Shown one piece after another: positions 7,528 to 16,981 of a stretch of DNA of 51,860 nucleotides. The stretch covers positions 1 through 51,860 of the forward strand of contig NZ_WBUE01000029.1 of the NCBI RefSeq assembly GCF_009026145.1, in the 5' to 3' direction. Every line of letters begins with the position of its first letter. Position 1 is the first letter of the stretch. A program made the translations under genes and the position numbers. The notes under the pieces were generated by a model, which had not been told where the DNA came from, made no database searches, and saw nothing but the letters and a program-made list of their open reading frames with translations. Source of the DNA: Hyphomicrobium sp. Lineage in GTDB: Bacteria > Pseudomonadota > Alphaproteobacteria > Rhizobiales > Hyphomicrobiaceae.

Positions 7528-8637
7528 ATGTCCCAACCGAGCGCCGTCGCAGTCGCCACTGACACCGACCTGTTCGATCCCGTCCGCCTCGGCCCCTACG
7601 AGCTTGCCAACCGCATCGTCATGGCGCCGCTGACACGCTCGCGCGCAGACGATGCAGGCGTCCCCGGCGAGCTGCAGGCCACCTACTATGCCCAGCGCGC
7701 CTCCGCCGGCCTTATCATCTCCGAGGCGACCAACATCTCTCCGCAGGGCAAGGGCTACATCCGCACCCCCGGCATCTGGTCGAAGGAACAGGTCGAAGGC
7801 TGGAAGCTGACGACGTCGGCGGTGCATGCCAAGGGCGGCCGCATTTTCCTGCAGCTCTGGCACGTCGGGCGCGTCTCGCACCCCGACCTGCAGCCGGGCG
7901 GCGCGCTGCCCGTAGCCCCCAGTGCCGTGCGCGCCGAGCACCAGCAGGCCTACACCTACGAGGGCTTCAAGCCGATGGTCACGCCGCGCGCGCTGGAGAT
8001 GGCGGAGATCTCCGGCATCGTCGCCGACTACGCGCGGGGAGCCAAGAACGCGATGGAGGCCGGCTTCGACGGCGTCGAGATCCATGCCGCCAACGGCTAC
8101 CTCTTGCAGCAGTTCCTATCCGACAAGACCAACAAGCGCACCGACCGCTACGGCGGCTCGATCGAGAACCGCACGCGCATCGTCGTCGAGGTCGTCGCGG
8201 CGGTGACCAAGGTGTGGGGCGGCGATCGCGTCGGCATCCGCCTTTCGCCGCTGACCAAATTCGCCGACATCGGAGATTCCAATCCCGAGCCGGTCTACCT
8301 GTCGCTGATAGAGCAGCTCAATCCGTTCAAGCTCGCCTACATCCACGTCATCGAAGGCGACACGGGTGGCGAGCGCCATCCGCCCGGCGCCTTCGATTTG
8401 CAGAAGCTGCGCCGCGCCTTCAACGGCCTCTGCATGGCCAACAACAACTATACGCTCGAGCTCGCCATCGAAGCGCGGGCGCAGAACAGCGCCGACCTCA
8501 TCTGCTTCGGCCGACCGTTCATCTCCAATCCCGATTTGGTCGAGAGGCTGCGTTCAGGGGCGCCGCTGGCGTCGCCCGATCCAAACACGTTCTACGCCGG
8601 GGATGCGCACGGGTATATCGACTACCCGCGGCTCTGA
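7528..8637 (+). CDS. nemA: Old yellow enzyme-type alkene reductase (N-ethylmaleimide reductase-like)
   Basis: The 369-residue FMN-dependent TIM-barrel enzyme reduces activated C=C bonds, using NAD(P)H. Features include 'NRIVMAPLTRSRADDAGVPG' (FMN phosphate/pyrimidine side), 'GLIISEATNISPQGKGY', 'FLQLWHVGRVSHPDL', the substrate-binding pair in 'DGVEIHAANGYLLQQFLSD' (H-A-A-N variant), 'NKRTDRYGGSIENRTR', and the C-terminal 'ADLICFGRPFISNPDLVERL'. The size is normal for the family. AAAGGAGG lies 7 nt before ATG 7528. The 3' end overlaps by 16 nt with the convergent O-antigen-ligase-like gene. The precise natural substrate cannot be told. Confidence 0.92.
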   Translation: MSQPSAVAVATDTDLFDPVRLGPYELANRIVMAPLTRSRADDAGVPGELQATYYAQRASAGLIISEATNISPQGKGYIRTPGIWSKEQVEGWKLTTSAVHAKGGRIFLQLWHVGRVSHPDLQPGGALPVAPSAVRAEHQQAYTYEGFKPMVTPRALEMAEISGIVADYARGAKNAMEAGFDGVEIHAANGYLLQQFLSDKTNKRTDRYGGSIENRTRIVVEVVAAVTKVWGGDRVGIRLSPLTKFADIGDSNPEPVYLSLIEQLNPFKLAYIHVIEGDTGGERHPPGAFDLQKLRRAFNGLCMANNNYTLELAIEARAQNSADLICFGRPFISNPDLVERLRSGAPLASPDPNTFYAGDAHGYIDYPRL

Positions 8638-9962
8638 GGGGATACCTCGCCAGCGCATTTGGCGGTCGACATGCATTGCGCTCCGAGCGCGAACAGTGCG
8701 GCGCATAGTCCGAACGAGGCCATGAACCACGCCTGCCACATGCCGTAGCTCGATGCCGCCATCGCCGCAGCGGAGGCAAAAGCCGCGTAGGCGTAGGCCT
8801 GCAGCCGCGGAGTGAGCGAACGGATGGCGCCGAGAATCGACAGCCCGACGAGGGTGAGCAGGACGGCACCGAACAGGCCCAGTTCGAACCACGTCTGCAG
8901 ATAGATGCTGTGCGAATGGATCGACAGCGTCCGCTTCAGCGCTTCCGCGGAGGGGTCCGGCGACTGATCTTCGAGCTCTGGCCCGAGCACGTAGGTCATG
9001 TTCGCGCCGATCCCGAGCCATGGTGCTTCCAGCGTCTTTTCGGCGGTGAAATTCCAGATGATGACGCGATGGCGTGCCGAGGGCTCCAGCCAGGTCGAAT
9101 GGTGCAGATCCAGATTATAGGCCAGCAGCACCAAGGGTATGACCGCAAGGCATGCGGTCACCCAAGCAAACGCTATGATGCGCCCGGCCCAGCGAAGGGA
9201 AAGCCGGGCCAGCGCGAAGGCAGCCAATCCGGCAACCAGCGCCAGCTTGGAAGAGGCGTGGTAAGAGGCCATCACGACTATGACCGTGAGGGTAACGAGG
9301 GCAGCAGCGCCGATGCGATGCCAGGACCTTCGCCACACGCCTTTGATGGCCATCACCGTCGGCCATAGGAAAAGCGCGGCGTCGGTCATATTGCGGGTCA
9401 GGTCCTCTCGGGAGATGGCAAACAGATAGGGGCCATCCCACCTGAAGTATTCCGGTGGCGTCAGATCACCCGGCCGCAGCTCGAGCGCGCGGTACAACCA
9501 GAGCTTGATGGCTTGATCGCTGACCAGCTCGACGAAGAGATAGAGCACGCCGACGAGCAAACCGATGTAGATGCCCTCGCCCATATGCACGAGGTTCGGC
9601 CGCGTCTCCATCTGAATCAGGGTAACGAGGAGCAACGTGCCGGCGGCTGCGAGCAATGCCACGCTGGCCTTTTCTAGGGGAACGGCGGGCAGCGCGGCCC
9701 AGGTGGCGCTCAGCAGCGCGTAAAGAAGGAACGCGCCGAGCGATAACGCCACGGGGCCGGGTTGCAACTGCTTGACATCGATATCGCGGCGGCACGCAGC
9801 CGCGATGAGAAACCCCGCGACGGCGATCCAGAACGTAAAGGCGACCGTGCGGGCACTGACGAGCGCGGCGGCGGCGGCGATCATCATGATAGAGCCGAGC
9901 ACGATGCCGCGGCTGCGGCTCGCTAGCGGATGCCGCACCTTGTCGAGTTGGCTCGAAAACAT
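8622..9962 (-). CDS. O-antigen ligase (Wzy_C)-family membrane protein
   Basis: The 446-residue polytopic membrane protein has about ten to twelve hydrophobic helices and a large periplasmic loop in the middle. The conserved part is 'APWLGIGANMTYVLG' and then 'IHSHSIYLQTWFELGLFGAV', the Wzy_C pattern (H-x-H-x-x-x-L-x-x-x-x-E-x-G) that O-antigen ligases and polymerases share. Such proteins transfer or polymerise glycans on the periplasmic side of the inner membrane. No glycosyltransferases are adjacent, so its glycan is unknown; the distant rfbD (19.6 kb) could serve the same surface polysaccharide. Confidence 0.85.
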   Translation of the reverse strand: MFSSQLDKVRHPLASRSRGIVLGSIMMIAAAAALVSARTVAFTFWIAVAGFLIAAACRRDIDVKQLQPGPVALSLGAFLLYALLSATWAALPAVPLEKASVALLAAAGTLLLVTLIQMETRPNLVHMGEGIYIGLLVGVLYLFVELVSDQAIKLWLYRALELRPGDLTPPEYFRWDGPYLFAISREDLTRNMTDAALFLWPTVMAIKGVWRRSWHRIGAAALVTLTVIVVMASYHASSKLALVAGLAAFALARLSLRWAGRIIAFAWVTACLAVIPLVLLAYNLDLHHSTWLEPSARHRVIIWNFTAEKTLEAPWLGIGANMTYVLGPELEDQSPDPSAEALKRTLSIHSHSIYLQTWFELGLFGAVLLTLVGLSILGAIRSLTPRLQAYAYAAFASAAAMAASSYGMWQAWFMASFGLCAALFALGAQCMSTAKCAGEVSPQSRG

Positions 9963-10241
9963 CCCCCGCCCTTGGAACGCAAATATAAGAGTGCGGTAGC
10001 GAAGCTACCTGCAAGCGCAAGCCCGGGCAATTGCCCCCCAGGCGCCGCCTCGTGTAAAATCAGACCTCGGATGGTCGCGAGCCGCTGCGCATAACACGCC
10101 CCCAGGCGGCCCCGCAACAGCCTGTTCGGCAACGCACTGCGGGCAACGCACGAGATCGAGCAATTGTTAAGCGGGGATGTCATAATGTCCCCTGCGGGGT
10201 TCCCTCGCCGATCGACGTCCTGACATTCCAGGTTAGAAGCG

Positions 10242-11420
10242 ATGCCGAAGCTTGCAGCAAGAATGTGCTTGGGGTTGGGGGTTGCCACCATCGCGCTCCT
10301 GCTGGCGGCATGCGGCGACCGCAATACCTATCAGCCGCCGCCGCCCGCCGAGGTCACCGTGGCCAAGCCGGAGCAGCGCAAGGTCACCCTATACATGGAG
10401 GTGACGGGCACCACGGCGCCGTTCAACCGCGTCGACCTCGTCGCCCGCGTGCAAGGCTTCTTGGAGAAGGTCGGATACAAGGATGGCGCGGCCGTCCAGA
10501 AAGGGGACCTCCTCTTCCAGATCGACAAACAGGATTACGAGATCGCGCTGCAGATCGCGGAGGCGACCCAGCAACAGCAGGAGGCCTTGCTGCTGCAGGC
10601 CGACGCCGACTTGAAGCGCAAGCAGGATCTGGTGAAGACATCGGCGGTGTCCGTAGCCCAGGTCGACGACTCGCGCGCCAAGCGCGATTCCACCCAGGCC
10701 GCTCTCGCGCAGGCCAAGGGGCAGGTCGAGCAGGCCAAGCGCAATCTCGAGTACACCACCATCGTGGCCCCCTTCGACGGCAGCGTCTCGGCGCGCCTCG
10801 TCGACCCCGGCGCCATGGTCGGCGCCGACGGCCCGACCAAGCTCGCCACCATCGTGCAGCTCGACCCGATCTACGTGAAGTTCAACGTCGATGAGCAGCA
10901 AGTGCTCTCCATCAAGGAGAGGATGCGCATTGCAGGGGTGACGCTCAAGGACCTGGGGCCCATCAAGGTCGACATCGGCCTACAGACCGAGCACGGCTAC
11001 CCGCATTCGGGCACGCTCGACTACGTGGCGCCGGAAATCGACTCCTCGACCGGCACGCTCGCCGGCCGCGCCGTGCTCGACAACAAGGAGGCCGCGCTGC
11101 AGCCGGGGCTATTCGTGCGCGTGCGCATTCCCAAGCAACAGGATGTCGAGTCCCTGCTCGTGCCCGACATAGCCCTCGGCAACAACCAGCAGGGCCGCTA
11201 TCTGCTCATCGTCAACGACAAGAATATCGTCGAGCAGCGCCAGGTGCAGACCGGTGAGCTTATCGACGGCGGCATGCGCATCATCGACAGCGGTCTCGAG
11301 CCGGGCGAGCGCGTCATCGTCGGCGGCCTGATGCGGGCCTTGCCCGGCAACACCGTCGTGCCGGTAACGACGAGTGCCGCCGCCGCGGCCGGTCCAGGAA
11401 CCGGGACTGGCGGCCAATGA
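10242..11420 (+). CDS. RND efflux periplasmic adaptor (membrane fusion lipoprotein)
   Basis: The 392-residue protein begins with a lipoprotein signal whose lipobox is LLAAC (Cys24). It then shows the adaptor order: beta strand 'VTVAKPEQRKVTLYMEVTG', lipoyl half 'VQGFLEKVGYKDGAAVQKGD', a coiled-coil hairpin (about residues 105-165, with 'AEATQQQQEALLLQADADLK'), the second lipoyl half 'YTTIVAPFDGSVSARLVDPG', and beta-barrel and membrane-proximal domains. It links the inner-membrane pump to an outer-membrane channel. It overlaps the pump gene by 4 nt (ATGA), so translation is coupled. No TolC-like gene or dedicated regulator is next to it. Confidence 0.95.
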   Translation: MPKLAARMCLGLGVATIALLLAACGDRNTYQPPPPAEVTVAKPEQRKVTLYMEVTGTTAPFNRVDLVARVQGFLEKVGYKDGAAVQKGDLLFQIDKQDYEIALQIAEATQQQQEALLLQADADLKRKQDLVKTSAVSVAQVDDSRAKRDSTQAALAQAKGQVEQAKRNLEYTTIVAPFDGSVSARLVDPGAMVGADGPTKLATIVQLDPIYVKFNVDEQQVLSIKERMRIAGVTLKDLGPIKVDIGLQTEHGYPHSGTLDYVAPEIDSSTGTLAGRAVLDNKEAALQPGLFVRVRIPKQQDVESLLVPDIALGNNQQGRYLLIVNDKNIVEQRQVQTGELIDGGMRIIDSGLEPGERVIVGGLMRALPGNTVVPVTTSAAAAAGPGTGTGGQ

Positions 11421-14400
11421 TCGCCAAGTTCTTCATCGAGCGGCCGGTCCTCGCCAACGTCATCGCGCTGCTGATCGTCATTCTCGGCATCGTGGCACTC
11501 TACAATCTCCCGGTTGCCCAATACCCCGACGTTGTGCCGCCCACCGTGCAGGTGACGGCGCGCTATCCCGGCGCCAGCGCCTCTACCGTCGCGCGCGAGG
11601 TGGCTCTGCCCATCGAGCAGCGGGTCAACGGCGTCGAGGGCATGATCTACATGTCGTCGCTGTCGACCAGCGACGGCCAGTACACGCTCACCGTCTCCTT
11701 CAAGATCGGCACCGACGGCGACAAGGCGCAGATCCTCGTTCAGAACCGCGTATCGAGCGCGCTCGCCTCGTTGCCCGACAGCGTGCAGAAGCAGGGCGTG
11801 CAGACCAACAAGCGCTCCACCTCGATCCTCGAGATCGTGGCGCTTTCCTCGCCGGACGGCCGCTACGACAGCCTGTTCCTCTCGAACTACGCGACCATCA
11901 ACCTGCTCGATGAGATCGCCCGCCTCGACGGCGTCGGCAACGTGGCCGTGTTCGGCGCCGGCCAGTACGCCATTCGCATCTGGCTCGACCCGCAGAAGCT
12001 GCAGGCGCGCGGGCTCGTTCCGCAGGACGTGATCAACGCCGTCAACCTGCAAAGTCGCTCGACCAGTGCCGGGCAGGTCGGCTTGCCGCCCGTCCCGCAG
12101 GGGCAGGCGTTCCAGTATTCGATCAACGTGCACGGCAAGCTCGACGATGTCTCGGAGTTCGAGAACATCATCGTCAAGACCGATCAGGGAGGGCGCATCA
12201 CGCGCCTCAAGGACGTAGCGACGGTCGAGCTCGGCGCGCAGCAGTACAGCCAGACCTTCAAGCTCGATCAGCAGCCCGCTGCCGGCATGGCCATCTACCA
12301 GCTTCCCAATGCCAACGCGCTGGAGGTTGCCAAGCTCGTCGAAGGGCGCATGCAGGAGCTCGCCAAGTCCTTCCCCGAAGGAATGACGTGGACCATTCCC
12401 TTCGATACGACGAAGTTCGTCAACTCGGCCGTGCACGAGGTGTACAAGACACTGATCGAAGCGGCGATGCTTGTCCTCGTCGTCATCCTCGTCTTCCTGC
12501 AGGACTGGCGCGCGACGCTCGTTCCGGCGACTACGGTTCCGGTCACCATCATCGGCGCCTTCGCGGCCATGGCGGCGCTCGGCTTCACGGTGAACCTGTC
12601 GACGTTGTTCGCCATCATCCTCGCCATCGGCATCGTCGTTGACGACGCGATCATCGTCGTCGAAGGCGCCGCCAAGCACATCGAGCACGGCATGACGCCG
12701 CACGATGCCGCGGTAAAAGCCATGGACGAGCTCTTGGGCCCCATCCTCGGCATCACGCTGGTGCTCATGGCGGTGTTCATTCCGGCGGCGTTCCTGCCCG
12801 GCCTCTCCGGCCAGATGTACCGCCAGTTCGCCCTCGTCATCGCCGCCACGGCACTCATCTCGGCCATCAACGCCATGACGCTGAAGCCGACGCAGTGCGC
12901 GCTGTGGCTGCGCCACGCCACGCCGCCCGAGAAGCGCAACGTCCTCTCTCGCGGCTTCAACTATGTCTACAATGCGCTCGAGCGCGCCTACGCCGGCCTC
13001 ATCGCCCGCATGGTCGGGCGCAGCGGGATCATGGCGCTCATCGTCGCCGCCCTCGTTGGCCTCGCCGTCTGGGGCCTCTCCCGCGTGCCGACGGGTTTCC
13101 TGCCCATCGAGGACCAGGGTTACTTCCTCGTCGTCGTCCAACTCCCCGAGGGCGCTGCGCTGGAGCGCACAACGCGCGCCCTCGACGACATCACCACCCG
13201 AGTCAAAGCGCAACCGGGCGTCGAGAAGGTCGTCGCCATCGCCGGAATCGCCGCCCTCAACGACAGCGCCAGCCTGTCGAACGCCGGCGTCGCCTACGTC
13301 ATCCTCAAGGACTGGGAGGAGCGCGGGGAAGGCGAAGATCTGCTGGGGCTCTACCTGGGACTTTCGGCGCGCGTCAAAGACATCAACGATGGTACCGCGC
13401 TGGTCATCCCGCCCCCGGCCATCCAGGGCATCGGCAACGTCGCCGGCGCCACCATGAAGGTGGAGATCCGCGACGGCTCGTTCGACTACGCCAAGCTGCA
13501 GCGCCTGGCGCAGGCCGTTGCCGATCGCGCCGGCGACCAATCGATGATCCAGTCGGCGACCAACGTGTTCCTCGCCGATGCGCCGCAGATCAACGTCGAT
13601 ATCGACCGCATCAAGGCCGAGACGCTCGGCGTGCCGCTCGGCAACGCCCTCGATGCGCTTTCTTCCTATATCGGCTCGAGCTATGTCGGCCAGTTCAACA
13701 AGTTCGGCCGCGTGTTCCAGATCTACGTGCAGGCCGACGCCGCCGCGCGCATCAACCCCGAGAGCCTGCAGTACCTGCAGGTGCGCAACAATGACGGCAA
13801 CATGGTGCCGCTCGGCACGCTGGCTTCCATCAGCACCGTCGCCGGCCCGTCGGTGATCAGCCTCTACAACCTCTACCCTGCCGCGACCGTCATCACCGCG
13901 ACGGCGCAGGGCTTCTCCTCGGGGCAAGGCATCAACCTCCTGGAGCAGATCGCCAACGACACGCTGCCGCGCGGCACCGGCTACGAGTGGACGGCGATGT
14001 CGTATCAGGAGAAGGAGGTCGGCAACCAAATCTACCTCATCTACGGCCTCAGCCTGTTGCTGGTGTACCTGGTGCTCGCCGGCCAGTACGAAAGCTGGAT
14101 CGCTCCGGCGACGGTCATCATCTCCGTACCGCTCGCCCTGCTCGGCACCGCCGCGGCTCTGCTCGCACTCCGCGTCGGCAACAACCTCTACACGCAGATC
14201 GGCCTCATCCTGCTCATCGCGCTTTCGAGCAAGAACGCCATCCTCATCGTCGAGTTCGCGCGCGAGTTGCGCATCCGCGAAGGCAAGGACATCCTCGAAG
14301 CGGCAGTCGAGGCGGCGCGCTCACGCTTCCGTCCCATCCTGATGACGTCGTTCGCCTTCATTCTCGGCGTCGTGCCGCTGGTGCTGGCTTCCGGTGCCGG

Positions 14401-14575
14401 CGCCAATGCGCAGAAGTCGATTGGCATCGCCGTCTTCACCGGCATGCTCGGATCGACGCTGCTCACCGTCGTCTTCGTGCCGTCGGTGTTCGTCGTCATG
14501 CAGCGTCTGGAAGAGTGGCGCGACCGCCGCAAGGCGCAGCGCGGGAACGCAGCTGCCCCCGCTGCAACGCCATAG
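11417..14575 (+). CDS. RND multidrug efflux transporter, AcrB-like (HAE1 family)
   Basis: The 1052-residue inner-membrane proton/drug antiporter has the normal family length. The start MIAKFFIERPVLANVIALLI is typical. The proton-relay residues are intact: D409 and D410 in helix 4 (GIVVDDAIIVVE) and K939 in helix 10 (ALSSKNAILIVEFA), matching AcrB D407, D408 and K940. Two large periplasmic loops follow helices 1 and 7. It works as a trimer with the adaptor encoded just upstream and an outer-membrane factor encoded elsewhere, exporting hydrophobic compounds. The adaptor subtype and the pump sequence fit a general multidrug rather than a metal-ion (CusA) pump. Confidence 0.96.
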   Translation: MIAKFFIERPVLANVIALLIVILGIVALYNLPVAQYPDVVPPTVQVTARYPGASASTVAREVALPIEQRVNGVEGMIYMSSLSTSDGQYTLTVSFKIGTDGDKAQILVQNRVSSALASLPDSVQKQGVQTNKRSTSILEIVALSSPDGRYDSLFLSNYATINLLDEIARLDGVGNVAVFGAGQYAIRIWLDPQKLQARGLVPQDVINAVNLQSRSTSAGQVGLPPVPQGQAFQYSINVHGKLDDVSEFENIIVKTDQGGRITRLKDVATVELGAQQYSQTFKLDQQPAAGMAIYQLPNANALEVAKLVEGRMQELAKSFPEGMTWTIPFDTTKFVNSAVHEVYKTLIEAAMLVLVVILVFLQDWRATLVPATTVPVTIIGAFAAMAALGFTVNLSTLFAIILAIGIVVDDAIIVVEGAAKHIEHGMTPHDAAVKAMDELLGPILGITLVLMAVFIPAAFLPGLSGQMYRQFALVIAATALISAINAMTLKPTQCALWLRHATPPEKRNVLSRGFNYVYNALERAYAGLIARMVGRSGIMALIVAALVGLAVWGLSRVPTGFLPIEDQGYFLVVVQLPEGAALERTTRALDDITTRVKAQPGVEKVVAIAGIAALNDSASLSNAGVAYVILKDWEERGEGEDLLGLYLGLSARVKDINDGTALVIPPPAIQGIGNVAGATMKVEIRDGSFDYAKLQRLAQAVADRAGDQSMIQSATNVFLADAPQINVDIDRIKAETLGVPLGNALDALSSYIGSSYVGQFNKFGRVFQIYVQADAAARINPESLQYLQVRNNDGNMVPLGTLASISTVAGPSVISLYNLYPAATVITATAQGFSSGQGINLLEQIANDTLPRGTGYEWTAMSYQEKEVGNQIYLIYGLSLLLVYLVLAGQYESWIAPATVIISVPLALLGTAAALLALRVGNNLYTQIGLILLIALSSKNAILIVEFARELRIREGKDILEAAVEAARSRFRPILMTSFAFILGVVPLVLASGAGANAQKSIGIAVFTGMLGSTLLTVVFVPSVFVVMQRLEEWRDRRKAQRGNAAAPAATP

Positions 14576-14747
14576 GAGCGTTGCTCCAACGTCCCTTGAA
14601 TTTCTGCGCCGCGCACACGATGTCAGAATTCGCCGTCTTCGGCGCATACTCCTTCGCCCTTCGCGCGTGCATCGAAACCTTGGCGACAGCACGCTGAGTT
14701 GCGCTGTCGGCTACTAGAAGGTGCAGAGAACTATAGGAGTGAACGCG

Positions 14748-15074
14748 ATGCGTCTCAGAACGACCGCCTTCGTTGCTTCAGCTCTTGCCGGTCTCTTCTA
14801 CGTCACGTTGCCGAGCGCGTCGGCCCTCCCAGCAGCATCGCGCGCCGACATCACGACAGCAAAGGCCGCCGGCATCACCGAGGAAGTGCGCCATCGGCGC
14901 CGTCACTATCGCCGGGGCCACAGGCACTATCGTCCCTACCGCTACTACGACTACGGCTACTACGAGCCCTACTACTATCGGCCCTACTACTACCGGCCGT
15001 ACTACTACGGCGGCTGGGGCTATCCCTATTACTATCGCCACCGCCCGGGCTTCGGCATCTATCTCGGCTTCTGA
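14748..15074 (+). CDS. Exported Tyr/Arg-rich small protein
   Basis: The 108-residue product has a Sec signal peptide (MRLRTTAFVASALAGLFYVT, Ala-Ser-Ala cleavage region). The mature protein changes from an Arg/His cluster (VRHRRRHYRRGHRHYRPYRY) to tandem PYYYR repeats and a Gly/Tyr end (GIYLGF). Such Tyr-rich proteins are frequent in rhizobial envelopes and have no known role; the aromatic-basic repeats may bind surfaces or polysaccharide. ATG 14748 follows AGGAG by 8 nt. Confidence 0.75.
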   Translation: MRLRTTAFVASALAGLFYVTLPSASALPAASRADITTAKAAGITEEVRHRRRHYRRGHRHYRPYRYYDYGYYEPYYYRPYYYRPYYYGGWGYPYYYRHRPGFGIYLGF

Positions 15075-15149
15075 TTTCAGGCTGGCCTCCGGCGCACGTG
15101 CATTCGCGGGGCCCCATGGGCCTCGCGATTTATTCTGCGCGGGCCGACG

Positions 15150-16001
15150 CTAGCGCGACGGCGACCAGCCCAACGCCAGGAGCTTCTGCGGGCTGGCGAT
15201 ACACGGCGAGCCGATCTTCTCCCAGATGCCCCGAGCACCGATCATCTTCAGGCCCAGCTCGAGGCTGTTCCCGGGCAGGGAAAAAATATTCGCGCGACGC
15301 CCCATTGCCGCGCGCATATCGGCGACGACCTCGCCGATGGTGCGCGGCTCGCGATCGGCAACGATGTAGGTTTCACCAATGGCGCGCGCGTCAGACAGCA
15401 CTGTCGCGACGGCCGTCGCGAAGTCTGGCGCCTCGAGAAAGGAGCGTCGTGCGATAATCGAGCCGAGCGGCAGCGGGATTGGCAGGCGAGCCAGCGCTGC
15501 GAGCGTTCCCGCGTTGCCCCTGGCGCCGGCGCCGAGCACGAGGACGGGCCTCAAGATCGTGAACGGCACGCCGCTCTGCGCCACGGCGCGCTCGGCGGCC
15601 AGCTTCGAGCGGCCGTAGGCATTGATGGGGGCAGGCTGATCGGCCTCGGTCAACATGCGCGGGGAGGAGTGGCCGGCCTGGGCGTAGATGGAGGAGACGT
15701 AGACGAGGTGTCTCACCCCGCAGCGCTTGGCCGCCGCGCACAGCGAAGCCGTTGCCTTGTGGTTCACGCGCTCGAAGTCATCATCGCTCGCCTGCTGGTG
15801 CGCAATGTTGGCCAGGTGTACGACGGCATCGACGTCGTGTAGCAGGCCATCCCAATCAACGGCGCCGCGCAGATCGTCCATCTTCCGCCACTCGACGCCG
15901 TGCATCGGCCGGCGCGACGCGCAGATCACCGCGTGGCCGGACAGGACGGGGACGAGATGGCGACCGAGAAAGCCGTCAGCGCCGGTGATGAGAACGCGCA
16001 T
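15150..16001 (-). CDS. NAD-dependent epimerase/dehydratase (extended SDR)
   Basis: The 283-residue protein begins with a Rossmann fold (MRVLITGADGFLGRHL, GxxGxxG variant), then 'DAVVHLANIAHQ', the catalytic region 'LVYVSSIYAQAG' and Y-x-x-x-K in 'NAYGRSKLAAERAV'. These match extended SDR sugar-nucleotide epimerases such as UDP-glucose or UDP-GlcNAc 4-epimerase-like proteins; the specific sugar cannot be read from sequence. It is short compared with GalE (about 330), lacking part of the C-terminal substrate domain. Such enzymes often feed surface polysaccharide synthesis. Confidence 0.85.
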   Translation of the reverse strand: MRVLITGADGFLGRHLVPVLSGHAVICASRRPMHGVEWRKMDDLRGAVDWDGLLHDVDAVVHLANIAHQQASDDDFERVNHKATASLCAAAKRCGVRHLVYVSSIYAQAGHSSPRMLTEADQPAPINAYGRSKLAAERAVAQSGVPFTILRPVLVLGAGARGNAGTLAALARLPIPLPLGSIIARRSFLEAPDFATAVATVLSDARAIGETYIVADREPRTIGEVVADMRAAMGRRANIFSLPGNSLELGLKMIGARGIWEKIGSPCIASPQKLLALGWSPSR

Positions 16002-16162
16002 GCCTCACCAAATGATAGGGACCGCAGGTGCCCACTATCATTTTGACCGCCCGTGTGCATCAGGAGCAGCGTGTGAATTTCCGCACACCCAAGTGCATCG
16101 AGTGCACGGAGGCGGGGAGAGGCTGATCGCATGCAGCCTCCCTCGACAGCAGCGTCAGGACA

Positions 16163-16438
16163 CTAGTCGCCGACGCGCCAGTAATGCTGATCGGGATGGT
16201 GGGGTGGGCTATAGCGGCGCTCATACGCCTCAATGATCGGCTCATCCTCGTCGTAGTTGGGGGCGGCGGCGTAGTAGCGGCGCTCGATGACGCGCTCGCG
16301 CTCGACCACCACCGGGCCGTCCTCATCGACGACGGTCCCCTGGACTTCATAACCTCCATAGAGATCGGCGGCGGCGCCCGTGGCCGGAGCGGCGACGAGG
16401 AAGGCCAGCGAGGTGAGGGCGAGGGATGGCTTGAGCAT
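16163..16438 (-). CDS. Small exported protein of unknown function
   Basis: The 91-residue product has a clear Sec signal (MLKPSLALTSLAFLVAAPAT, then GAAAD). The mature part of about 67 residues is rich in charged and Tyr residues ('EVQGTVVDEDGPVVVERERV', 'IERRYYAAAPNYDEDEPIIE', and a His-containing tail). AAGGAG lies 7 nt before the ATG at 16438. I recognise no family. The gene lies between the SDR gene and tRNA-Ser on the same strand. Confidence 0.65.
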   Translation of the reverse strand: MLKPSLALTSLAFLVAAPATGAAADLYGGYEVQGTVVDEDGPVVVERERVIERRYYAAAPNYDEDEPIIEAYERRYSPPHHPDQHYWRVGD

Positions 16439-16527
16439 AGCGGCACTCCTTAACGGGGATGAAGGCTGCAACGCCGCCGGCGCAAGATGGTTGCCGCATT
16501 TCCGCACTGCAAAAATTGCACGGCGAG

Positions 16528-16550
16528 GCGGCGCGCGGACGCCGCGCCGC
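16528..16550 (-). terminator. Hairpin downstream of tRNA-Ser
   Basis: GCGGCGCG / CGCGCCGC form an 8-bp GC stem with a 7-nt loop about 60 nt past the tRNA 3' end (minus strand). A T-rich stretch follows 10 nt later on that strand. It probably ends the tRNA transcript. Confidence 0.5.
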
Positions 16551-16610
16551 TCTCGGAAAGAACGGCTAAGTCCGCTGGAACGCGGAAGGAATCGGGCTCG
16601 GAGGGCGCAC

Positions 16611-16700
16611 TGGCGGAGGGGGTGGGATTCGAACCCACGAGACGGTTGCCCGCCTACACGCGTTCCAGGCGTGCGCCTTCAACCACTCGGCCACCCCTCC
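16611..16700 (-). tRNA. tRNA-Ser (anticodon GGA)
   Basis: On the minus strand a 90-nt class II tRNA starts GGAGGGGTGGCCGAGTGGTT. The anticodon loop reads CTGGAAC (anticodon GGA). A long variable arm is followed by the T arm with GGTTCGAATCCC. The 3' end pairs with the 5' end and CCA is encoded. It decodes UCC and UCU. Confidence 0.95.
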
Positions 16701-16981
16701 GGCGCAGGCCGCGCAATATAGCTACCGATCCCCGGCACGCAACCGCTGCAACGTGCCCGCCACAATCGACCGGTAAACCTGGGCTGGTCGACAATGTTGT
16801 GCGCCGAACCGCCCTGCCAGGGTTGCCGATGCATAGGCGAGACACTTATTTAACGATAGCTGTGCTATTTTGAGACATGCCGATACCTTGAATTCGGCGG
16901 CACCCGCATGTCCAGTCAGCCGATTTTCCGGCGGCTTATCGGGGGTCCTGGTTGGTAGGTCAGAGCTTTTGGAGGTGTGTG

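Noticed and set aside
11198..14029. A 943-codon open frame antisense to the RND pump gene
   Set aside because: Long antisense frames are expected at high GC. The translation is Asp/Arg/Gly-rich without family resemblance, and the sense frame is a clear AcrB homologue.
14961..15015. Short tandem DNA repeats as a possible CRISPR or satellite
   Set aside because: The repeats follow codons for PYYYR units within one coding frame; there are no spacers of constant length.
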